NCBI GenBank assembly: GCA_964351595.1
Contig: CAYGOT010000084.1
Coordinates: 1-22,168 of the forward strand
Direction: 5' to 3'
DNA: 22,168 nt
Source of the DNA: UBA6059 sp964351595
Lineage (GTDB): Bacteria; Bacteroidota; Bacteroidia; Cytophagales; Cyclobacteriaceae
The notes under the pieces are model-generated. The model made no database searches. It saw only the letters and a list, made by a program, of their open reading frames with translations, and had not been told where the DNA came from. The position numbers and the translations under genes are program-made. Shown piece after piece: positions 1 to 7,844 of the stretch (its first letter is position 1; each line of letters starts with the position of its first letter).

Positions 1-133
1 GGCTGAAGAACTAGGAGCTGAACAGACTTACTTTACTCATATCAGTCATCGGCTGGGTAAACACAAGGAGATTTCGAAGGAACTACCTGAAGGTGTTTTT
101 TTAGCTCATGATGGTTTGAAGGTCAAATTGTAA
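1..133 (+). CDS. MBL-fold metallo-hydrolase, PhnP-like (3' end only)
   Basis: Only the last 43 codons are in the window, read from base 2 to the TAA at 131-133. The tail reads TYFTHISHRLGKHKEI, then LPEGVFLAHDGLKVKL. It resembles the C-terminus of the Bacteroidota MBL-fold hydrolases annotated as PhnP or phosphoribosyl 1,2-cyclic phosphate phosphodiesterase-like. In that family the THxSH segment carries a metal-ligand histidine near the end of the fold, followed by a last strand with AxDG. The catalytic HxHxDH motif lies outside the window, so the substrate cannot be judged. The stop codon shares its last A with the ATG of the next gene (TAATG), which suggests translational coupling. The family call is recognition by eye of a short tail. 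Confidence 0.7.
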   Translation, partial: AEELGAEQTYFTHISHRLGKHKEISKELPEGVFLAHDGLKVKL

Positions 134-1695
134 TGCACCTCAATTATCATTTCCTCAAACATCTTGTCGATGAACTAAACGAAGTTCTTGTTGGTAAGAG
201 CTTTGTCGAGTGCTACAGTCAAAATAAAGATGAACTGATATTTGAGTTGGGTAGCAAGAATAATTCTTACTGTATCAGAGCTTATCTCAGTGGAAGCTTT
301 AGCTGTCTGTCATTCCCTGAGGCCCTTCATCGAGCCAAGAGAAATTCGATTGACCTATTTCCTGAGATAATTGGGGAAAGCGTAGAAGGCATTTCGATCA
401 TTCCAAATGACAGGAGTTTTAAAATGCGGCTTTCATCTGGATATTCTCTCCTATTCAAGCTGCATGGCAATCGCTCTAATATCATCCTTTATCAGGAATC
501 TCAGTTTTTGGGCATGTTTAATAATGCGCTCAAGAAAGATGAGCATTTGATAGAAGCTGCTATCGCAAAACCGACAGAGATTAATGAGCGCGACTGGCTA
601 AACAAGCCCGATTTGCGCTCGGCATTCCCCACTTTTGGCCCCCGGGTAGCTCAATACCTAAAGCGTACGGGGTTTGAGAATCTCACGCCTGAAAAGCAAT
701 GGTCACAGATTGCTGACCTGTTGACCTCATTCGAGAATCCGCTCTTTTTCATCAACGAGGAAAATGGCATGCCTTTTCTTTCACTTTTTCAACAAGGCAA
801 CCTCCTTTCAAAACACCATTCAGCGATAGAGGCTACCAATGCCCTCAGCAAGTACTATCACCAGACTTACCTATTCGAAAGAGATAAGAACAAACAACTG
901 CAGCAGCTAAAGTCGGCTCAACAGAAAGCGAACAAGTACATTCGAAATACCGAGCAAAAAATGACTTTGCTATCGCAAAAACGGCCGTTCGATGAGATTG
1001 CCAACATCATTATGGCCAACCTCCATGCGATTCCTAAAGGTGCATCGAAGGTCGAATTATTAGACTTCTATACTAATGAGCCTGTAGAGATAAAACTCAA
1101 ACCCGATGCTACCCCACAAAAGCAGGCCGAGCAATACTATCGCAAATCAAAAAATCAGTCAAAAGAGAAAGAAAACCTGGAAGCAAACCTTAGACAGAAA
1201 GTAGATGAGGCGGAAAACCTGCAATTGCTTATTGATGAGCTCTCAACCATTTCCGATAGGAAGCAACTAAATCAATTCATCAAGGCGCATAGTGCTGAAC
1301 AAGTCCATGGGAAGAATGAAATTCGTTTGCCGTTTTATCGGCATGATATAGATGGATTCGAAATCAGAATTGGAAAATCCGCCAAGGACAATGATCTGAT
1401 GCTCAGACAATTTGCTCATAAAGACGATCTTTGGCTTCACGCTCGCGATGTTGCAGGTAGTCATGTGCTTATTAAGCATCAAAAAAATAGGGAAATCAAG
1501 CCACGTCTTATCGAACAGGCCGCCCAGCTTGCAGCATTCTATTCAAAAAGAAAGCACGATACGCTTGCCCCGGTCATCTATACACCGCGCAAGTTTGTCA
1601 GAAAAGCAAAAAACCTGCTTCCGGGGCAGGTTTTAGTTGAAAAAGAACAAGTGGTGCTTGTAAGGCCCTCAAATGAACCTAACCCGTCACATTGA
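133..1695 (+). CDS. rqcH: NFACT-family protein, RqcH-like ribosome quality-control factor
   Basis: This 520-residue protein is close to the 570 or so residues of Bacillus RqcH. Its N-terminal NFACT-N part contains N92-D93-R94, matching the conserved Asp-Arg pair needed for alanine tailing in RqcH. A helical, charged coiled-coil middle (about 235-280 and 330-385) follows. The NFACT-R (DUF814) domain begins near residue 398 (LPFYRHDIDGFEIRIGKS) and carries DLWLHARDVAGSHVLIKH at 432-449. From the known family, such proteins bind 60S/50S subunits blocked by peptidyl-tRNA and recruit tRNA-Ala to add C-terminal alanine tails for degradation. Activity here is inferred from the intact DR pair and domain order. 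The ATG overlaps the upstream stop. The last 17 bp overlap the tail of pyk on the other strand. The symbol is by homology; many annotations would say only NFACT or DUF814 protein. Confidence 0.85.
   Translation: MHLNYHFLKHLVDELNEVLVGKSFVECYSQNKDELIFELGSKNNSYCIRAYLSGSFSCLSFPEALHRAKRNSIDLFPEIIGESVEGISIIPNDRSFKMRLSSGYSLLFKLHGNRSNIILYQESQFLGMFNNALKKDEHLIEAAIAKPTEINERDWLNKPDLRSAFPTFGPRVAQYLKRTGFENLTPEKQWSQIADLLTSFENPLFFINEENGMPFLSLFQQGNLLSKHHSAIEATNALSKYYHQTYLFERDKNKQLQQLKSAQQKANKYIRNTEQKMTLLSQKRPFDEIANIIMANLHAIPKGASKVELLDFYTNEPVEIKLKPDATPQKQAEQYYRKSKNQSKEKENLEANLRQKVDEAENLQLLIDELSTISDRKQLNQFIKAHSAEQVHGKNEIRLPFYRHDIDGFEIRIGKSAKDNDLMLRQFAHKDDLWLHARDVAGSHVLIKHQKNREIKPRLIEQAAQLAAFYSKRKHDTLAPVIYTPRKFVRKAKNLLPGQVLVEKEQVVLVRPSNEPNPSH
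1608..1634. terminator. Hairpin with U-tracts inside the 3' end of the NFACT gene; candidate pyk terminator
   Basis: The left arm AAAACCTGC (1610-1618) and right arm GCAGGTTTT (1626-1634) pair perfectly over 9 bp around a 7-base loop. Read on the minus strand, the stem is followed by a T-run, GCAGGTTTTTTG then CTTTT, located 45-71 bp beyond the pyk stop. This is the shape and place of an intrinsic terminator for pyk. On the plus strand the stem lies in codons 490-501 of the NFACT gene, about 60 bp before its stop, and has a short T-tract. The peptide it encodes (KNLLPGQVL) is itself conserved in the family, so the hairpin may be partly coincidental. Confidence 0.45.
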
Positions 1696-3121
1696 TCTTT
1701 ATCATGTTGGTGTGGGTCTTCCAGTGAAGCGGCATAGACGCAGTATTGATGTATACATCACCAGTGAAAAGATGACCCCTCTCTACTAAAATCTCCTCCA
1801 GATGGTCAAAAGTATCATCGATCCCTTCCATTTTATCATAATGGAATCCGCGGATACCCCATACAAGGTTCATCGCACGCAACAAAGGCTTTTTGTCTGT
1901 GAAAATGAAGATGCTGGCTTTAGGTCTATGGCTGGCAAGCTTATAGCCCGTGTAGCCAGACTTGGTCATTCCAATAATCGCTTTGGCCTCCACGCTCATG
2001 CTCAAGCGACATGCGGCTCTTACCAGCTTGTCATTAAGTCTGGTTAGTGAATCCTCTACGCCTTCATCATGGAATTTGTTGTAGATGTCAGTCGAATGAT
2101 CTTCCACAGCTTTGATAATATTTGCCATGGCCTTTACCGCCAAAACCGGGAACTGACCTGAGGCCGACTCTGCAGAAAGCATCACGGCATCTGCACCGTC
2201 TAGTACACCATTAGCAACATCATTGGTCTCGGCTCGTGTTGGTCTTGGATTGTCGATCATGCTCTCAAGCATCTGAGTAGCAATGATCACCGGCTTTCCA
2301 GCTCTATTGCATTTCTCTACAATCCTTTTTTGTTGCAGAGGTACGTCCTGCATTGCAATTTCAACTCCCAGGTCTCCTCTGGCGACCATCACTCCATCAG
2401 TTGCATCTATGATTTCATCAATATTCTTTATAGCCTCTGGTTTTTCAATCTTGGCAACCACCAAAGTTTTCTTTCCAGCCGCTTTTATTTTTTCCTTCAG
2501 GTGGTGAATATCCACCGCTGACCTAACAAAAGAAAGTGCTATCCAGTCAATCTCCTGTGTCAGACCGAACGCCAAGTCCTCCTCATCCTTATCCGTTAAA
2601 GAAGCTGCCGATACCCTAGTATCGGGCAAGTTGATCCCTTTTCGTGATTTCAACGAGCCACCATGGATAATTCTGGTAACTACCTCATCGTCTTTGGTAC
2701 TTTCCACCCTTAGCTCAAGTTTCCCATCATCGATCAGTATAGTATCTCCTACATTGACATCATTAGGAAGTGCCTTATAGGTAGTGCTGATAATCTTCTC
2801 ATCACCTTCCACCTCTTCACGTGTAGTTATTATCAATTGCCGACCTTGCTCGATCTGAACCTCACCGCCCTTTATCAGATTGGTTCTGATCTTTGGCCCT
2901 TGCAAGTCCTGAAGTAGCGCAATGTTGGTTCCCAGTTCACTATTAATCTCCTGAACAAGGTTAATTACCTTCAAATGATCAGCATGAGTACCATGAGAAA
3001 AATTCAAGCGGAAAACATCGACTCCCGCCTTTACCAAATTAATAAGGGTCTCCTTATTATTACTTGCAGGCCCTACGGTAGCTACTATTTTGGTCTTGTT
3101 AAACAGTATTGTATTATCCAT
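1679..3121 (-). CDS. pyk: Pyruvate kinase
   Basis: This 480-residue enzyme is full length. It converts phosphoenolpyruvate and ADP to pyruvate and ATP in the last step of glycolysis. The start is KTKIVATVGPAS (9-20). R38, N40 and S42 in FRLNFSHG bind phosphate and K+. DLQGPKIR (72-79) and the B-domain (about 80-175, with DDGKLEL) follow. The catalytic lysine is K224 in VVAKIEKPE, the metal ligands are E226 and D250, and the family signature is MVARGDLGVE (245-254). ATQMLESM (281-288) and the C-terminal allosteric domain complete the protein. It starts 1 bp after the stop of the IPExxxVDY-like gene on the same strand, so the two are almost certainly cotranscribed and perhaps translationally coupled. 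Its tail overlaps the converging NFACT gene by 17 bp. Confidence 0.98.
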   Translation of the reverse strand: MDNTILFNKTKIVATVGPASNNKETLINLVKAGVDVFRLNFSHGTHADHLKVINLVQEINSELGTNIALLQDLQGPKIRTNLIKGGEVQIEQGRQLIITTREEVEGDEKIISTTYKALPNDVNVGDTILIDDGKLELRVESTKDDEVVTRIIHGGSLKSRKGINLPDTRVSAASLTDKDEEDLAFGLTQEIDWIALSFVRSAVDIHHLKEKIKAAGKKTLVVAKIEKPEAIKNIDEIIDATDGVMVARGDLGVEIAMQDVPLQQKRIVEKCNRAGKPVIIATQMLESMIDNPRPTRAETNDVANGVLDGADAVMLSAESASGQFPVLAVKAMANIIKAVEDHSTDIYNKFHDEGVEDSLTRLNDKLVRAACRLSMSVEAKAIIGMTKSGYTGYKLASHRPKASIFIFTDKKPLLRAMNLVWGIRGFHYDKMEGIDDTFDHLEEILVERGHLFTGDVYINTASMPLHWKTHTNMIKINVTG

Positions 3122-3122
3122 T

Positions 3123-3551
3123 TTACAGTATTAAATTCTCTTTGTCTTTTAGCTTTTCGATATCGATATATGTCGAATACTGGATGGCTGCAATATTTTT
3201 CAGCTCACCCATGAAATTTTGCTGGTCAAAAGTATCATATTTATCGTCGACAGTGATAAGATATTGGAATTGATCAAGGTCATTGACCAAATATACTCGC
3301 GTGCCAACCCTATCTACTACCAGGCGATTATTCAATAACCGAATGATAGTGTGCTCGGTTTCAAAAACAAAGTTCGATATGGTCAATACTGACTGTCCCT
3401 TCAATTCAATCTCAATATCATCTTGCTTTATCAAATGGAGTTGTGTCTGTTGATTTATCCACCATGCTACCTTGTATTCCGGTAGGGAAGAAATCACTCC
3501 AATCAAGCCCAGGTTGTACGCGAAAGAGGAAGCTAACTTATTCTTCTTCAT
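3123..3551 (-). CDS. IPExxxVDY-family small protein (degenerate motif)
   Basis: This is a 142-residue soluble protein with no signal peptide or membrane segment. Its length, its start (MKKNKLASSF, then EYKVAWWIN at 25-33), its end (IDIEKLKDKENLIL) and its place directly before pyk match the Bacteroidota IPExxxVDY family, whose function is unknown. The segment aligned with the name-giving motif reads VNDLDQFQY at residues 89-97. The IPE and VDY residues are therefore mostly replaced while the flanking pattern (YL before it, LITVDD after it) is kept. This assignment is from memory of the family, not from a search. The stop codon is 1 bp from the pyk ATG, so a link to pyk expression is plausible but unproven. 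Confidence 0.7.
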   Translation of the reverse strand: MKKNKLASSFAYNLGLIGVISSLPEYKVAWWINQQTQLHLIKQDDIEIELKGQSVLTISNFVFETEHTIIRLLNNRLVVDRVGTRVYLVNDLDQFQYLITVDDKYDTFDQQNFMGELKNIAAIQYSTYIDIEKLKDKENLIL

Positions 3552-3641
3552 AAAAATACAAGTAATTGATTTTCAGTTATTAAGGCCATATCTAATACCA
3601 TCATTATGCTCTCTATGTGCAATTTAAGATTGATTGTTTTT

Positions 3642-3673
3642 TTTGCCATTATTGCGATTAATGTATTTCTTTG
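3642..3673 (+). promoter_or_regulatory. Candidate Bacteroidota-type promoter of acpP-fabF-rnc-nadE
   Basis: TTTG at 3642-3645 and TTTG at 3670-3673 resemble the -33 and -7 elements used by the Bacteroidota primary sigma factor (TTG and TAnnTTTG, about 19-20 bases apart). The -7 box is imperfect: TA lies four rather than two bases before TTTG (TATTTCTTTG, 3664-3673). The second TTTG lies 30 bases before the acpP ATG, a reasonable leader length. The 152-bp gap (3552-3703) between the divergent IPExxxVDY-like gene and acpP must hold promoters for both directions. I see no clear element for the minus strand. Confidence 0.35.
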
Positions 3674-3703
3674 CACTGAATTTTTAAACCAAACACTAAA
3701 ATA

Positions 3704-3940
3704 ATGTCAGAAATAGCACAGAAAGTAAAGGAGATTATCATCGACAAGTTAGGTGTGGAAGAGTCTGAGGTAACTCCTGAAGCAAGTTTCACCAACGACC
3801 TGGGTGCTGACTCCCTCGATACTGTAGAGCTCATTATGGAATTCGAAAAGGAGTTTAATATCTCTATCCCGGATGATCAGGCTGAAAACATTGCAACTGT
3901 AGGTCAGGCTATCTCATATCTTGAAGAAAACGTAAAGTAA
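3704..3940 (+). CDS. acpP: Acyl carrier protein
   Basis: This 78-residue acidic helical protein carries growing acyl chains on a 4'-phosphopantetheine arm during fatty acid synthesis. The attachment site is S37 in DLGADSLDTVELIMEFE (32-48), the DSL motif of the family. Length and charge are typical. It is followed 23 bp later by fabF, its condensing-enzyme partner, then rnc, an order common in Bacteroidota and many other bacteria. The ATG at 3704 is the only sensible start. Confidence 0.98.
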   Translation: MSEIAQKVKEIIIDKLGVEESEVTPEASFTNDLGADSLDTVELIMEFEKEFNISIPDDQAENIATVGQAISYLEENVK

Positions 3941-3963
3941 GCACAGTTACTTAATCATTCTAA

Positions 3964-5217
3964 ATGGAATTAAGACGCGTAGTTGTAACCGGCTTAGGTG
4001 CACTCACTCCAATCGGCAATACTGTAGAGGAATACTGGAATGGACTGGTGAGCGGAACCAGCGGCGCAGCTGCAATTACGCGTTTTAACGCCGAAAAATT
4101 TAAAACGCAGTTCGCCTGCGAAATAAAAAATTTCGATCCTACTCAATACCTGGATCGAAAAGAAGCCCGAAAAATGGATCCAACCACTCAGATCGGCATG
4201 ATTGTGAGTGACGAGGCGATGCTAGATTCGGGTATCAACCTTGACAAAATTGATAAGAGCCGTGCTGGCGTGATCTGGGGGTCAGGTATCGGCGGCTTAC
4301 GAACCTTTCACGATGAAGTAGCCTACTTCGCCTCGGGAGATGGTACTCCCAAGTTCAATCCATTTTTTATTCCCAAGATGATCGTGGACATCACCGCAGG
4401 GCAGATATCTATGAAATATGGTCTGCGAGGACCCAATTATGCTACTGTATCAGCATGCGCATCATCTACAAACGCCCTAAATGATGCTTTCACCTACATA
4501 AGACTTGGTAAAGCTGACATTATTCTTTCGGGTGGATCTGAAGCAGCGGTGGTAGAGGCAGGCATTGGTGGATTTAACGCCATGAAGGCCTTATCAGAAA
4601 GAAATGACTCTCCTGAAACCGCATCAAGACCTTATGATAAAGATCGTGATGGGTTTGTATTGGGTGAAGGTGGTGGTGCTATCATCTTAGAAGACCTTGA
4701 GCATGCTAAAGCGCGAGGCGCCAAAATCTATGCGGAACTTGTCGGAGGCGGCATGTCTGCGGATGCCTACCACCTAACTGCACCACATCCAGATGGTATA
4801 GGTATTATTCAAGTGATGAAGAATGCATTGGAGGATGCTCATCTGGCTCCTTCTGATATTGATTATATCAACACTCATGGCACGTCTACTCCGTTGGGTG
4901 ATGTGGGTGAGCTGAAAGCTATTCTGAATGTATTTGGAGATCATGCCTACAAACTGAATATCAGCGCGACCAAATCCATGACTGGACATTTACTTGGTGC
5001 GGCTGGGGCTATTGAGGCAATAGCCAGCATCATGGCGATGAAGCACAGCAAAATACCGCCGACGATCAACCATTTCACCGATGATGAAAACATCGATCCC
5101 GGACTCAATCTAACCTTTCATAAGGCACAGGACAGGGAGGTGAATGTGGCTTTGAGTAATACATTCGGCTTTGGTGGTCACAATACCTCCATTATCTTCA
5201 AAAAATTTGAAGATTAG
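3964..5217 (+). CDS. fabF: Beta-ketoacyl-ACP synthase II
   Basis: This 417-residue condensing enzyme elongates acyl-ACP with malonyl-ACP in type II fatty acid synthesis. The full Cys-His-His triad is visible: C165 in VSACASSTN, H305 in NTHGTSTPLGD and H342 in KSMTGHLLGAAG. The N-terminal RRVVVTGLGALTPIG (4-18) and the C-terminal FGFGGHNTSI (401-410) glycine-rich stretch are standard for FabF/FabB. The second histidine within the KSxTGH context, the length and the position after acpP favour FabF over FabB. The last base of its stop TAG is the first base of the GTG start of rnc, so these genes are translationally coupled. Confidence 0.97.
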   Translation: MELRRVVVTGLGALTPIGNTVEEYWNGLVSGTSGAAAITRFNAEKFKTQFACEIKNFDPTQYLDRKEARKMDPTTQIGMIVSDEAMLDSGINLDKIDKSRAGVIWGSGIGGLRTFHDEVAYFASGDGTPKFNPFFIPKMIVDITAGQISMKYGLRGPNYATVSACASSTNALNDAFTYIRLGKADIILSGGSEAAVVEAGIGGFNAMKALSERNDSPETASRPYDKDRDGFVLGEGGGAIILEDLEHAKARGAKIYAELVGGGMSADAYHLTAPHPDGIGIIQVMKNALEDAHLAPSDIDYINTHGTSTPLGDVGELKAILNVFGDHAYKLNISATKSMTGHLLGAAGAIEAIASIMAMKHSKIPPTINHFTDDENIDPGLNLTFHKAQDREVNVALSNTFGFGGHNTSIIFKKFED

Positions 5218-5963
5218 TGCTGTCCAGCTTTTTCCGAAGGTTTTTCAGTTATTTAAAATTCTATACACTTGAGGATAAGAAGCTAGCCGCTTCCATAAAG
5301 ACTATTGTCGGTAGAAAACCGTACAACCTCTCCTTATATCATCTTGCAATGCGGCACAGTTCAGTCGCAAGAGTGAACAAACAAGGCTTTAAAGTATCTA
5401 ATGAGCGCCTTGAGTACCTCGGTGATGCCGTCCTGGGGCTAATTGTCGCTCAACTCCTATTCGAAAAGTTTCCTTACAAGGATGAAGGTTTTCTCACTGA
5501 AATGCGTTCTCGTATTGTCAACCGGGAATCACTTAACAGACTAGGCAGGAAATTTGGCTTGAAGGATCTTATCAATTACAATCAGTCCTCCAGGTCTAGT
5601 ATTTCCCACAAGTCGATGTACGGCGATACTATGGAGGCCTTGATCGGCGCAGTATATCTTGATATGGGCTATAGGGCGTGTACTAAATTCGTGGTTGACC
5701 GACTCATTGCTAATCATTTCGATCTTGAAGAGCTTGTCAACGCCAATCAGAATTACAAAAGTATCGTTATTGAATATGCGCAGAAGGAAAACAAATCAAT
5801 CGAATTTGTTGTCAATGAAACAGAAACCGCAGATAAAACGCGCCAGTTTGTCGCTGAGGTCATCATCGATGAAGAAATGATGGCTCAAGGACATGGCTTA
5901 AGTAAAAAGAAAGCGGAGCAAGATGCGGCATTAAAAACCTGCGATATTCTAAATCTCAACTAG
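5217..5963 (+). CDS. rnc: Ribonuclease III
   Basis: This 248-residue protein is a full-length double-stranded-RNA endonuclease used in rRNA processing and RNA turnover. The catalytic domain holds the signature ERLEYLGDAV (63-72), and the metal-binding acidic residues are E66, D70, D137 and E140 (YGDTMEALIGAVYLD at 135-149). A dsRNA-binding domain runs from about 178 to 245, ending with the GLSKKKAEQDAA motif (227-238) typical of the last helix. The GTG start at 5217 overlaps the fabF stop and gives a short basic lead-in. No in-frame ATG nearby gives a better N-terminus. nadE starts 3 bp after its stop. Confidence 0.96.
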   Translation: MLSSFFRRFFSYLKFYTLEDKKLAASIKTIVGRKPYNLSLYHLAMRHSSVARVNKQGFKVSNERLEYLGDAVLGLIVAQLLFEKFPYKDEGFLTEMRSRIVNRESLNRLGRKFGLKDLINYNQSSRSSISHKSMYGDTMEALIGAVYLDMGYRACTKFVVDRLIANHFDLEELVNANQNYKSIVIEYAQKENKSIEFVVNETETADKTRQFVAEVIIDEEMMAQGHGLSKKKAEQDAALKTCDILNLN

Positions 5964-5966
5964 TCG

Positions 5967-7841
5967 ATGGCCTTAATCAAAATAGGTGGCGCCTGTCTCA
6001 ACCAAACACCTCTCGACTGGAGTGGTAACATTCGCAATATTCTGGATGCGATAGCGGCTGCTAAGGCTGATGGGGTAGAGATCCTCTGCCTACCGGAATT
6101 ATGCATTACAGGTTATGGCTGTGAAGACATGTTCCTGAGCGATTGGGTTCCTGCAAAAGCCCAGCTGAAACTCAAGGATATATTACCCCATACAGACGGA
6201 ATATTAGTCAGCGTAGGTTTGCCTATCCGGCTTGGGCAAAACGTGTACAATACGACCTGTATCCTTAATGATGGTCAAATATTGGGATGCTATGCCAAGC
6301 ACCACCTGGCCAATGATGGCGTCCACTATGAGCCCCGATGGTTTAGCTCATGGCCAATCGATAAGGTGTCCAGCATAGAATTAGCTGGTTCAAAAGTGCC
6401 GTTTGGTTCTATTACCGCAACATACAAAGACATAAAAATAGGCTTTGAAATCTGTGAAGATGCCTGGAGAGAAGATCGACCAGCGGCATACTTTAATGAC
6501 CAAGTTAAGCTTATCCTTAACCCCAGTGCAAGCCATTTTGCCTTCGGTAAAGCTGATTTCAGGAAATCGCTGGTAGTAGATAGCTCAAGGCGTTTCAAGT
6601 GCACCTATTTGTATACCAACTTGCTTGGAAATGAAGCCGGTAGGATGATCTACGATGGAGATGTGATGATTGCCCAGGAGGGAGAGATGCTAGCGCAAAA
6701 CAGAAGGCTCTCCTTCAAATCATTCAATCTACTCAGCACTGAAGTGGATCTTAATGACTCTTCTGCATCTATTCACTCTGTGAAAGAAGACTGGAGCGGA
6801 AGCATTGAGGAGTTTGGAAGAGCTGGTTCTCTGGCTCTGTTTGATTACAAGAGAAAAAGTAAGAGTAAGGGTTTTGTACTCTCACTTAGCGGTGGAGCCG
6901 ATAGCTCTTCGATCGCAGTACTGGTCGCCGAAAGTGTACGTCATGGTTTAAGCGAATTGGGTTTGGAAGCCTTTGCCGATAGGCTCGACATTCATCGCAA
7001 AATCAAAATTGAAGAACTAAGATCATTACCAATAGATGAACTGCGAAAGGCACTAGTGGGAGCAATCTTGCATACCGCCTATCAAGGCACGGAAAATTCA
7101 TCAACTGATACCCTAACGTCTGCCAAAGAACTGGCTCAAAACCTGGGCGCTCAATTCAGCCATTGGACTATTGACAAAGAGGTAGCGCACTATACTCACG
7201 ACATTGAGAAAGTCTTAGGTCGCAAGCTCACCTGGGAGCAAGATGACATAGCCCTCCAAAATATTCAGGCCCGCGCCAGGTCTCCTATCATATGGATGCT
7301 CGCTAATATCAAAAACAGTTTGCTACTCACTACTTCAAACCGAAGTGAAGGCGATGTGGGCTATGCCACTATGGATGGTGACACCAGCGGAAGCATCTCC
7401 CCTATTGCGGCAGTGGATAAGTCGTTTATTCTGAAATGGCTCAAATATGCCGAAAATGACTTGGGTTACACCGGTCTCAGAGGAGTAAACAACTTGAGAC
7501 CAACAGCTGAACTTCGACCTCTTGACCAAGATCAAACGGACGAGGCGGATCTTATGCCTTATGATATTCTGGTTGCAATCGAAAGACGCGCCATTCGAGA
7601 CCGTCAATCTCCTGTTGCTGTTTTTGAGCAGCTTTCTAAGGAGTTCAGTATACCCGCTGGTCAGCTCAAAACCTACATTCACAAATTCTTCAAGCTCTGG
7701 AGTATGAACCAGTGGAAAAGGGAGCGTATTGCCCCCTCCTTTCATTTGGATGATTTCAATGTTGATCCCAGAACCTGGTGCAGGTTCCCAATTCTCTCTT
7801 CAGGTTTCACTGAAGAACTGGAAGAACTAAAAAACCTATAA
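5967..7841 (+). CDS. nadE: Glutamine-dependent NAD+ synthetase
   Basis: This 624-residue two-domain enzyme amidates nicotinic acid adenine dinucleotide to NAD+ using glutamine and ATP, the last step of NAD biosynthesis. The N-terminal nitrilase-like glutaminase (about 1-280) has the triad E44 (LPELCITGYG), K111 (YAKHHLAND) and C163 (FEICEDAW). The synthetase domain has the PP-loop LSGGADSSS at 307-315 and conserved blocks ALQNIQARARSP (429-440), TTSNRSEGDVGYATMDGD (455-472) and ELRPLDQDQTDEADLMPYD (515-533). It lies 3 bp downstream of rnc and probably extends the acpP operon. It converges on the Ca2+ ATPase gene with only 3 bp between stop codons. Confidence 0.96.
   Translation: MALIKIGGACLNQTPLDWSGNIRNILDAIAAAKADGVEILCLPELCITGYGCEDMFLSDWVPAKAQLKLKDILPHTDGILVSVGLPIRLGQNVYNTTCILNDGQILGCYAKHHLANDGVHYEPRWFSSWPIDKVSSIELAGSKVPFGSITATYKDIKIGFEICEDAWREDRPAAYFNDQVKLILNPSASHFAFGKADFRKSLVVDSSRRFKCTYLYTNLLGNEAGRMIYDGDVMIAQEGEMLAQNRRLSFKSFNLLSTEVDLNDSSASIHSVKEDWSGSIEEFGRAGSLALFDYKRKSKSKGFVLSLSGGADSSSIAVLVAESVRHGLSELGLEAFADRLDIHRKIKIEELRSLPIDELRKALVGAILHTAYQGTENSSTDTLTSAKELAQNLGAQFSHWTIDKEVAHYTHDIEKVLGRKLTWEQDDIALQNIQARARSPIIWMLANIKNSLLLTTSNRSEGDVGYATMDGDTSGSISPIAAVDKSFILKWLKYAENDLGYTGLRGVNNLRPTAELRPLDQDQTDEADLMPYDILVAIERRAIRDRQSPVAVFEQLSKEFSIPAGQLKTYIHKFFKLWSMNQWKRERIAPSFHLDDFNVDPRTWCRFPILSSGFTEELEELKNL
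7771..7816. other. Two adjacent hairpins at the nadE 3' end
   Basis: GAACCTG-GTG-CAGGTTC (7771-7787) is a perfect 7-bp stem. TCTTCAG (7797-7803) and CTGAAGA (7810-7816) form a second 7-bp stem with a 6-base loop. Both lie in the last codons of nadE, just before the convergent Ca2+ ATPase gene, where transcription from both sides should end. Neither is followed by a T-run on either strand, so they are not classical intrinsic terminators. They might slow polymerase or block exonucleases, or be chance. Confidence 0.3.
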
Positions 7842-7844
7842 TGG

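Noticed and set aside
7335..7745. 136-codon open frame on the minus strand
   Set aside because: It is antisense to the conserved C-terminal part of nadE and has no domain or neighbour logic.
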